From Ruminococcaceae bacterium UBA5406 (GTDB lineage: Bacteria > Bacillota > Clostridia > Oscillospirales > Acutalibacteraceae), in assembly GCA_002407675.1 (NCBI GenBank), contig DHNW01000002.1, positions 1-64,000 on the forward strand: 64,000 bases of DNA. The letters run 5' to 3'. Every line of letters begins with the position of its first letter. Position 1 is the first letter of the stretch. Under the pieces are notes generated by a model. The model was not told the DNA's origin. It worked only from the letters and a program-made list of their open reading frames with translations, and searched no databases. The translations under genes and the position numbers were made by a program. Shown here one piece after another: positions 16,398-23,282 of the stretch.

Positions 16398-17159
16398 ATG
16401 GCGAAAGTGATTTCCTTTTCCAACCAGAAAGGCGGCGTGGGCAAGACGACGACGGCCTGCGCCGTTGCTTCAGGGCTGAAAAAGCGCGGATTCCGCGTGC
16501 TGGCAATTGACCTTGACCCGCAGGGAAACCTCGGGTTCAGCGTGGGAGCGGATACGGAAACCAGCGCAACAATCTATGACGTGCTGAAAGGGGAAGTAAA
16601 AACTCAGTTCGCCATCCAGAAGACGCCGGCGGCAGATATTATCATTTCCAGTATTTTGCTGAGCGGAATTGAGCTGGAATTTACCGACAAAGGGCGGGAA
16701 TTTTTGCTGAAAAACGCACTGAAACCAGTTCAGGACCGGTACGATTACATTGTGCTGGACACGCCGCCCGCTCTCGGAATCCTGACCATTAACGCTTTTA
16801 CCGCATCGGATACGATCGTGGTTCCGATGCTTTCCGATATTTTCAGTCTGCAGGGGATTTCCCAGTTGTATGAAACCGTGGAGCGCGTGAAAAAATACTG
16901 CAACCCGCATATTTCCATTGCCGGAATTCTGCTGACGCGCTTTAACCCTCGCACCCTGCTGGGGCGTGAAGTCCGCGGTACGGCAGAACTGATTGCGAGG
17001 GATCTGCATATCCGGGTTTTTGATACCACCATCCGGAGCAGCGTGGTGGCCAGCGAAGCGCAGTCCGTGCAGAAAAGCCTGTTTGATTATGCCCCGCGCA
17101 ACAATATTGCGCGCGACTACAGCCGGTTTATCGACGAACTGTTGGCGAAAGGGGTTTAA
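16398..17159 (+). CDS. ParA/Soj-family ATPase (orphan)
   Basis: 253 residues. The deviant Walker A of the ParA/MinD group is QKGGVGKTTTACAVA (residues ~10-24), Walker A' is VLAIDLDPQGNL and Walker B YDYIVLDTPPALG. These ATPases dimerise on DNA or membrane and position cargo. No ParB gene or parS-like site is seen nearby. The start ATG 16398 follows GAAGGAG; the frame extends further upstream but overlaps mutY and the promoter. The next gene, 5 bp away, is ComFB-like, so the two are likely co-expressed. Cargo is unknown; chromosome segregation is possible but this is not the usual soj-spo0J locus. Confidence 0.88.
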   Translation: MAKVISFSNQKGGVGKTTTACAVASGLKKRGFRVLAIDLDPQGNLGFSVGADTETSATIYDVLKGEVKTQFAIQKTPAADIIISSILLSGIELEFTDKGREFLLKNALKPVQDRYDYIVLDTPPALGILTINAFTASDTIVVPMLSDIFSLQGISQLYETVERVKKYCNPHISIAGILLTRFNPRTLLGREVRGTAELIARDLHIRVFDTTIRSSVVASEAQSVQKSLFDYAPRNNIARDYSRFIDELLAKGV

Positions 17160-17164
17160 CGGGG

Positions 17165-17632
17165 ATGTCAAGATCCAAACGGGAAATCGACAAGGAACTG
17201 ATGTATAAAAAGCTGATGCCGTCCGGTTCCTCAGCCATCAGGGCAGCAGAAGAAGAGAGAACGCCCGCACCGAAAGCTCCCCCGGCGGCTCCTTTTCCTG
17301 CCGCAGTGCAGCAGGAAGACGCTTTTCACCGGCCGCCGGTGCCCCGCCGCGTGAGCATCCCGGCTTTGGACAACCATCCGATGGTTGTCGTCAATACCAT
17401 GGAATCGCTGGTACTGCAAAAGCTGGGATCTGTTTTGGAGCGCTTTTCCTGCTGCCGGTGCGACCGCTGCAAAAAAGATATTGTCGCGCTGGCACTGAAC
17501 AAGCTTCCGCCAAAATACAGGGTCATGGCTGAAGGCCAGGCCGTTCCGGATGCCGATCCACAGACCAACGCGCAGATTGTTTCGGCTATGATTCAGGCAG
17601 TTATCAAAGTCCGGGCCAACCCCAGACACTGA
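17165..17632 (+). CDS. ComFB-domain protein
   Basis: 155 residues. An N-terminal low-complexity Pro/Ala stretch (about 20-55) is followed by a ComFB domain at about 72-125: VVVNTMESLVLQKL, the cysteine cluster CCRCDRC, KDIVALALNKLPPKYRV. The Cys cluster probably binds zinc. ComFB is named after the B. subtilis late competence operon; cyanobacterial members have been reported to bind cyclic dinucleotides. It follows the ParA-like gene by 5 bp, so it may be that ATPase's partner. Domain call is firm, role inferred. Confidence 0.85.
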   Translation: MSRSKREIDKELMYKKLMPSGSSAIRAAEEERTPAPKAPPAAPFPAAVQQEDAFHRPPVPRRVSIPALDNHPMVVVNTMESLVLQKLGSVLERFSCCRCDRCKKDIVALALNKLPPKYRVMAEGQAVPDADPQTNAQIVSAMIQAVIKVRANPRH

Positions 17633-17659
17633 AAGACCTATATAGGGAGGCTATAATCT

Positions 17660-18211
17660 ATGTATGATGAAATTGCCGGACAGGCAAAAACGGCAGTTGC
17701 CGAATTGCTGAAAGCGGCTAACCTGAAGGAGTATGATATTCTGGTCGTTGGATGTTCGTCGAGCGAAATCGGAGGGCACAATATCGGAACCTGCTCCAAC
17801 GTGGAAATTGCCAACGCCGTTTTCGGTGCTGTTTATCCCGCACTGAAAGAGAAAAACATCTATTTAGCGGCACAGTGCTGTGAGCACCTGAACCGTGCCC
17901 TGATTCTGGAGCGTGAAGCGGCAGAGCGGTACCGCCTGCCTATTGTAAACGCGGTTCCCCAGCCAAAAGCGGGCGGCTCTTTTGCAACGGCGGCTTACAA
18001 TGCGTTTGAACACCCGGTAGCGGTGGAGGAGCTGGCTGCGCAGGCCGGTATGGATATCGGCGATACGCTGATTGGTATGCACCTGGTTCCGGTGGCGGTT
18101 CCCGTGCGGCTGTCCCTGAAAAAAATTGGGGAGGCCAATCTTGTCTGCGCGCGGACAAGGCCGAAGTATATTGGCGGGGAGCGCGCCCACTATGATCAGC
18201 GGCTGACCTGA
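17660..18211 (+). CDS. UPF0340 / TIGR01440 family protein (YwlG-like)
   Basis: 183 residues, the normal family length. Recognisable family blocks are LVVGCSSSEIGGHNIGTCSNVE, AAQCCEHLNRALILEREAA, NAVPQPKAGGSFATAAYNAF and GMHLVPVAVPVRLSLKKIGEA. The biochemical role of the family has not been established. ATG lies behind AGGGAGG, 27 bp after the ComFB-like gene, so it may share its transcript. It is followed by a 530-bp stretch without genes that begins with a strong promoter. Confidence 0.92.
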   Translation: MYDEIAGQAKTAVAELLKAANLKEYDILVVGCSSSEIGGHNIGTCSNVEIANAVFGAVYPALKEKNIYLAAQCCEHLNRALILEREAAERYRLPIVNAVPQPKAGGSFATAAYNAFEHPVAVEELAAQAGMDIGDTLIGMHLVPVAVPVRLSLKKIGEANLVCARTRPKYIGGERAHYDQRLT

Positions 18212-18240
18212 TTCCGTTGAGGGGGTGCAGAAAAAGGTAC

Positions 18241-18269
18241 TTGACAAAATTTTAACAATCCAGTATAAT
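18241..18269 (+). promoter_or_regulatory. Perfect consensus sigma-A promoter
   Basis: TTGACA, 17 bp, TATAAT: both hexamers match consensus exactly. No convincing protein gene begins within 460 bp downstream, so it drives either an untranslated RNA or a very long leader of the ABC importer genes. Confidence 0.85.
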
Positions 18270-18275
18270 GGTAGT

Positions 18276-18545
18276 CAATAAAACGGGAAGGGACATCCGG
18301 CGGATTGACGAAGCAGGAGAAAGAGGCGCGTGACAGGATTTGCGCGCAAAATGGCACTCCTCCGCGCCGTCCGGAGCTTTCTTTGGCAGATTTGCGGCCG
18401 CGGCGCCGCGGGGCGTGCCGATTCCATTGATTTTGGTTTGAACGGAAGCTGCCGATATAGAAAACCGCATTCCGGGTATAGGTCATTTTCCGCGGGTCCG
18501 CCGTGCCTGCGGGAAGGGGCGGACCCCGGGGTGTGGCTCTTTTTA
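18276..18545 (+). ncRNA. Candidate structured non-coding RNA or long leader (family unknown)
   Basis: Downstream of the perfect promoter the sequence is GC-rich and full of self-complementarity: the 12-bp palindrome TTTGCGCGCAAA (about 18337-18348), a long imperfect pairing of GGCACTCCTCCGCG with CGCGGGGCGTGCC, and a perfect 9-bp hairpin GGGTCCGCC/GGCGGACCC (18494-18502/18518-18526) with a T-run at 18540-18544. The T-run is 13 nt after the stem, so this is not a textbook terminator. No T-box, SAM, TPP, FMN, RNase P, tmRNA or SRP core motif was recognised; 6S RNA was considered but not established. The 3' boundary is uncertain. Confidence 0.4.
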
Positions 18546-18740
18546 TAGAAGCAGAACATGTCCTGTGCACGTGGATCGTTTTTCAAGCGTCGGTTTATGC
18601 CGGACTGGGCGCAGGCTTTTGGAGCGCTGTTAGATTAAACAATTGTAAAATCCGGCGCGGGAAAACGGTTTTTTGAAAGCTTCTCCCCGTTTTTCGGCCC
18701 TAATTGGGTCAATTTTTAATCGAGGAGATTATGAATTGCC

Positions 18741-20294
18741 ATGAAAAAGAACATTGCTTTGCGAATGATTTCCAGCTTGCTGGCCGCTGCCGTCTTACTT
18801 TCTCCTGCGGCCTGCTCGTCCGGTGGTTCCGCGGTGTCTTCTGGTTCTTCTTCTGCGCAGGAAGAGAAAACGCCGCAGGATGGGGGGAATTTCGTTTATG
18901 GGCTTCAGACCCAGCCCCGCCACCTGAATCCGTACCTCAATACTTCCGCAGACACAAGGGTTATTCTGTTTAATATTTTTGAAGGCCTGGTAAAACCCGA
19001 TAAGGACGGCAACCTGAATCCCGCTGTGGCGGAGAGTTACACAACCTCCGACGACGCGGCATCTTATACCTTCAAACTCCGCCCCGGCGTGAAATTCCAA
19101 ACCGGAAAAGCGGTAACAGCGGACGATGTGGTTTATTCCCTGAGTACGGCGGCAGGGCTGAAGACCGGAAAACTGCTTGTTGCCGGATTGAAAAATATCA
19201 AATCTGTGGAGGCAAAGGACGCTTCAACCGTTACGATTCACCTTAAGGAAGCGGACTATGATTTTCTGCCGGAGCTAACCGTTGCTATCCTGCCGAAAGG
19301 ATACACCGAGCAGGATACGCACCCCATAGGGACGGGGCCGTACATGTTTGAATCTTATTCGCCGCAGCAGAAACTGGTGCTTAAAAAGAACCCGTATTAC
19401 TGGCAGAAGGGGCTGCCGCATTTTGACAAGGTTACATTTAAGCTGGAATCCGATTCCAATGCCCTTCTGACCGATTTGCAGGGCGGCAGCGTGGATGGCG
19501 CCAGTATTGCCAACAATGTGGCCTCGCAGCTCGGCAGCGAATTTCAGGTTATTGCCTCTAACTCCAATTCCGTGCAGCTGCTGGCACTCAATAACAAAAC
19601 GGAACCTTTCAACAATGCGGATGTCCGCCGGGCTGTGTGCTATGCCGTCAATCCGGATGAGATCATCCAAACCGTCGATTTCGGAAAGGGCGTGCGCTGT
19701 GGATCGCCGGTTATCCCGGGCCTCAAAAAATACTGCGATACATCGCTGGCGAAAGCCTATAACCACAATACGGCAAAAGCGAAGCAGCTTTTGGCGAAAG
19801 CGGGGTACCCGAATGGGTTTTCAATGTCCATTACAGTGCCTTCCAATTATACGGTGCATGTGGAAACGGCTCAGGTTATTGTGAACGAATTGAAAGAAGT
19901 GGGCATTAAAGCGACGATCCATCAGGTGGATTTTGCCACATGGCTCAGCAAAGCCTACCATAACCGGGAGTACCAGTCCACGATCGTTTCGGTAGACGGC
20001 GCGACCCTTTCGCCCAGAAGTTATCTGAGCCGGTATGTTTCCGATTCGGATAAAAATTTTACAAATTATTCAAGCGCCGCTTATGACGCGCTGTACCGGA
20101 AAGCGGAAACCGAAAAAGACGAAACGAAGCGCATAGCCCTTTACAAGCAGGCGCAGAAAATGCTTTCAGACGACGCGGCAAGCGTGTATATTCAGGATAT
20201 TTCCAACTTGAACGCGCTGAAAAACGGAATTTCCGGTTTTACGGCCTACCCGCTGTATGTATTTGATGCTGCGTCCCTTTACCGGACAAAATAA
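18741..20294 (+). CDS. Peptide/nickel-type ABC transporter substrate-binding lipoprotein
   Basis: 517 residues. The signal peptide ends in the lipobox SPAAC with lipidated Cys25, followed by a Ser/Gly-rich linker. The mature part is a family-5 solute-binding protein: GGNFVYGLQTQPRHLNPYLN at its start, FNIFEGLVKPDKDGNL, PAVAESYTTSDDAASYTFKLRPGVKF and the usual duplicated lobes. It would capture oligopeptides or similar ligands outside the membrane. Two permease genes follow directly, but no ATPase genes. ATG behind GAGGAG. Substrate cannot be told from sequence. Confidence 0.92.
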   Translation: MKKNIALRMISSLLAAAVLLSPAACSSGGSAVSSGSSSAQEEKTPQDGGNFVYGLQTQPRHLNPYLNTSADTRVILFNIFEGLVKPDKDGNLNPAVAESYTTSDDAASYTFKLRPGVKFQTGKAVTADDVVYSLSTAAGLKTGKLLVAGLKNIKSVEAKDASTVTIHLKEADYDFLPELTVAILPKGYTEQDTHPIGTGPYMFESYSPQQKLVLKKNPYYWQKGLPHFDKVTFKLESDSNALLTDLQGGSVDGASIANNVASQLGSEFQVIASNSNSVQLLALNNKTEPFNNADVRRAVCYAVNPDEIIQTVDFGKGVRCGSPVIPGLKKYCDTSLAKAYNHNTAKAKQLLAKAGYPNGFSMSITVPSNYTVHVETAQVIVNELKEVGIKATIHQVDFATWLSKAYHNREYQSTIVSVDGATLSPRSYLSRYVSDSDKNFTNYSSAAYDALYRKAETEKDETKRIALYKQAQKMLSDDAASVYIQDISNLNALKNGISGFTAYPLYVFDAASLYRTK

Positions 20295-20321
20295 AAGCAG
20301 GTGCGAAAAGGGGGAACCCGC

Positions 20322-21266
20322 TTGAAGTTTTTTGCAAAGAAAATTGCCGCCCTGCTGTTTACGATGTTTCTGGTTTCCATCCTTACGTTCATTGCCTTTA
20401 ATCTTATCCCGGGCGATCCGGTGCAGCTGATGCTCGGTACAAACGCAACGCCGCAGAGCCTGGCGGAAATGCGTTCCCAGCTCGGGCTTGACAGGAGCCT
20501 GCCGGAACGTTACGCTGCCTGGGCTGTCGGTCTGCTGCACGGGGATATGGGTACGTCGATCCAATATTCGCGGCCCGTTTCCTCTCTGCTGTGGGAACGT
20601 CTGCCGGTCACGGCGTGGCTTGCCGTCCTGTCACTTCTTCTTATTTTTCTCTGTTCTGTCCCGGTGGGAATTCTTTCCGCCAGAACGAACGGTACGCCTG
20701 TCGGCAAATTCCTCGATTCACTTACCATGCTGAATCTTTCGCTGCCGGGGTACTTTTTTGGTATCCTGTTCGTCTGGGTTTTCGGTGTTCTGCTCCGCTG
20801 TTTTGTTCCGGGGGGATATGTAGACTGGCGGGAAGATTTCGGGGGATTTCTGCGGTTTCTGTTTTTCCCAGCGGCGGCTGTCGCCGTGCCGAATATTGCC
20901 ACGGCGGCAAAATTCCTGCGTTCCTCCGTCCTTGCCGAGCTGGATTGCGACTATGTCCGCACGGCCCTTGGAAAAGGATGCGGGCGCAGTGCAATTCTGT
21001 ACAAACATATTCTGAAAAATGCATCCATCCCGGTAATTACCCTTTTTGGTATGATGACGGCGGAAGTTTTTTCAGGCAGCATCATTGTCGAACAGGTTTT
21101 CAGCCTTCCGGGCATTGGCAGGCTGCTGATTTCGTCGGTTTCTGCACGGGACTTTCCGTTGATTGAATCCCTTGTGGTCTACATTGCCTTTTTTGTGGTT
21201 GTCGCCAATTTCCTGGCGGACGTGCTGATCCGGTGCGTCGATCCGCGTATGAGGGAAAAAGCATGA
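20322..21266 (+). CDS. Peptide-type ABC transporter permease, DppB-like
   Basis: 314 residues with about six membrane helices. It begins FFAKKIAALLFTMFLVSILTFIAFNLIPGDP, the DppB-type N-terminus with a conserved GDP, and has the coupling-loop EAA-type motif around DCDYVRTALGKGCGRSAILYKHILKNASIPVI. The TTG start at 20322 is preferred because GGGGGAA lies just upstream; GTG 20301 would place that Shine-Dalgarno sequence inside the gene. It overlaps the next permease by 4 bp. Confidence 0.9.
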   Translation: MKFFAKKIAALLFTMFLVSILTFIAFNLIPGDPVQLMLGTNATPQSLAEMRSQLGLDRSLPERYAAWAVGLLHGDMGTSIQYSRPVSSLLWERLPVTAWLAVLSLLLIFLCSVPVGILSARTNGTPVGKFLDSLTMLNLSLPGYFFGILFVWVFGVLLRCFVPGGYVDWREDFGGFLRFLFFPAAAVAVPNIATAAKFLRSSVLAELDCDYVRTALGKGCGRSAILYKHILKNASIPVITLFGMMTAEVFSGSIIVEQVFSLPGIGRLLISSVSARDFPLIESLVVYIAFFVVVANFLADVLIRCVDPRMREKA

Positions 21267-22084
21267 GGGATGAATCAGAGTTCCAGTTCCGGCTGGGTAT
21301 AGTCCTTCTCTGCGCGGTGGTCCTTGCCGCGCTGGTCAGTCTGTTTTATACTCCATTCGATCCATACGCCATGAACACGGCGCAGCGCTTCCTGCCGCCC
21401 GGTCTTGTCCACTGGTTTGGGACGGATCAGTTCGGCCGCGACAATTTCAGCCGTGCCATTACCGGAGCGCGCTATTCTTTGCTGGCGGCCGGGGCAACGG
21501 TTGTCCTGAGCGGTGTGGCAGGAATTGCGCTGGGCCTGTTTTCGGGGTACTTCGGCGGACCGGTAGAAGCCGTGGTTATGCGGCTCACAGATGCTCTTTC
21601 CTCATTCCCCGGAATCCTGACGGCCCTCGTTGCTGTCAGCGTGCTGAATGAAGGCCGGTATACGATTATCCCTGCCCTGGCGGTGGCATTTCTGCCGAGC
21701 TACATTCGTCTGGCACGCAGCGGGGCGCAGCAGTGTAAAAACAAAGAATACGTTTTTGCCGCGCGCGCATGCGGAGCATCCACAAAACGTATTCTGTTCC
21801 GGCACATTTTGCCGAACTTGATGCCCACGGTTGTTCCGTCGGTTGTCATCGGCCTTTCCAATGCCATTTTGGCAGAGTCGGGGATGAGCTATCTCGGGCT
21901 CGGAATTCAGCCTCCCATCCCCAGCTGGGGCAGGATGCTGGCGGAAGGGCAGGCGTATCTGCTGAAAGCACCGTGGGAAGCGCTTGGTGCTGGGCTGATG
22001 ATGCTGCTTACTGTCCTCGGTTTAAATGCTCTTGGCAGCAGCATTGTGATGCATTTCACGGACCGCGGAGCACGCCGTCTGTAA
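21263..22084 (+). CDS. Peptide-type ABC transporter permease, DppC-like
   Basis: 273 residues. DppC/OppC features are HWFGTDQFGRDNFSRAITGARYSLLAAG, the EAA loop CKNKEYVFAARACGASTKRILFRHILPNLMP and ILAESGMSYLGLGIQPPIPSWGRML. ATG overlaps the stop of the DppB-like gene. The expected next genes, the two ATP-binding subunits, are missing: the following gene is on the opposite strand. The importer must borrow ATPases encoded elsewhere or has lost them. Confidence 0.92.
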   Translation: MRDESEFQFRLGIVLLCAVVLAALVSLFYTPFDPYAMNTAQRFLPPGLVHWFGTDQFGRDNFSRAITGARYSLLAAGATVVLSGVAGIALGLFSGYFGGPVEAVVMRLTDALSSFPGILTALVAVSVLNEGRYTIIPALAVAFLPSYIRLARSGAQQCKNKEYVFAARACGASTKRILFRHILPNLMPTVVPSVVIGLSNAILAESGMSYLGLGIQPPIPSWGRMLAEGQAYLLKAPWEALGAGLMMLLTVLGLNALGSSIVMHFTDRGARRL

Positions 22085-22096
22085 CATTCTGCCAAT

Positions 22097-22813
22097 CTAT
22101 TTTTCACAGCGTTCCCGGCGGGGATTTCTTTCCGAACCGCCTGCACGGTGCTTTTGAAAAACACTTTTTGATTCTGCAAAGTTTTCCAGCTTTTGGGCAA
22201 ACGGTCCGTACAGCGGGATATAGAACAAGGCGGAAACAGCAAACCCGGCGGCCACATCCAAGGCGGAATGCTGTTTGATGAATACGGTTGAAAGGCATAT
22301 CAAAATGGTCAGCGCACCGGAAATCGCTTTCCCGAATCTTTTCTTTGAGAATGTTTCCGAGTGCTGCAGAGCAGCGTTTACAGCTATAGAATTAATAACA
22401 TGGACGCTGGGGCATACATTGGTAGGGGTGTCCAGAGTGTATATCATATTTACCAGCAGGGAGAACGGGTCCCCCGAATGAATTGCGGGCCTTAAGTGCT
22501 GGACGTTTGGAAAAATCATAAAAAGAATGTTCGCTGCCGTCATTCCCCCGCAGAGGAATGTAAACAGTTTCAAAAAATCTTTTCTGGAATAAAACCCCAC
22601 AAACAGAACCCCGTACGGTACGAAAATAAACCAGATCAGATAAGGAACGACGAATTCTTTGATAAAAGGGATCCGGCTGTCCAATGCAGTTTGGGTTATG
22701 TATTGAGGGACAAGATTATGTTCCAGAATCTGAAACCAGATCTGTATGGGAATAAATAGAAGCATCAGATAGAAATAAGAATGTGCCGATAAAAAGTTCT
22801 TAATTTTATCCAC
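22097..22813 (-). CDS. PAP2-superfamily membrane phosphatase-like protein
   Basis: 238 residues with about six hydrophobic segments. PAP2 signature parts are visible in the second half: CPSVHVINSIAVNAAL (motif 2, PSxH) and KQHSALDVAAGFAVSALFY (motif 3). Motif 1 (KxxxxxxRP) is not clear, a pattern seen in the inositol-phosphoceramide-synthase-like PAP2 subgroup. It probably dephosphorylates a lipid phosphate or transfers its head group at the membrane. It converges with the ABC permease, stops 12 bp apart, with no terminator between. Substrate unknown. Confidence 0.8.
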   Translation of the reverse strand: MDKIKNFLSAHSYFYLMLLFIPIQIWFQILEHNLVPQYITQTALDSRIPFIKEFVVPYLIWFIFVPYGVLFVGFYSRKDFLKLFTFLCGGMTAANILFMIFPNVQHLRPAIHSGDPFSLLVNMIYTLDTPTNVCPSVHVINSIAVNAALQHSETFSKKRFGKAISGALTILICLSTVFIKQHSALDVAAGFAVSALFYIPLYGPFAQKLENFAESKSVFQKHRAGGSERNPRRERCEK

Positions 22814-23282
22814 GGATTTTCTCCTTTATGTTTCAGTCTCTTGAATGGAGTTCCGCTTTTGGGGTGCCGCACCTAAATTTTCGGCAGCGGAAGTTTCCGA
22901 CTAACGGAATTATATCCAATATACCTGTTTTCTTATAAACCATAATTGCAGTCCAGCAAGAAATATCACAGTTTGATAACATTTCTGCAAAATCGGTGTC
23001 TATGTGGAGATTTTCCCCATGACCTGCGCTGTTCTGCCCGAAATAGTTTCACGCATAATTGCAAAAATGCCCGGCGGGGAAGAATGGTTCCGGTTCGGCT
23101 CGAAAACCGAACCGGAAACTGTTTCTCTGAACCGGGTAGAATTTTGTCAAGAAGCGGCATCACGGTTGGCTTTTGACGGATGCCCATAAAAATTTCATTA
23201 AAGTCTTTTATAGATCTGGACAAACCCGCTGAAATTTGATTTAATAAATTATATTGAAAAATAGAAAGCAGGGAATTTTCTC
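22814..23282. other. Divergent intergenic region with an 11-bp inverted repeat
   Basis: About 470 bp separate the minus-strand PAP2-like gene from the plus-strand galactosidase. No convincing gene is found. A perfect inverted repeat (TTCCGGTTCGG at 23088-23098, CCGAACCGGAA at 23107-23117, 8-bp spacer) is the only clear structure. A weak promoter-like TGGACA, 17 bp, TTTAAT lies near 23217-23245 before the galactosidase gene. Confidence 0.5.

Noticed and set aside
18330..18548. A 72-codon plus-strand frame in the structured stretch after the perfect promoter
   Set aside because: GTG start with a poorly spaced Shine-Dalgarno, Arg/Gly-rich composition following the hairpins, and it runs through the terminal hairpin; more likely non-coding.
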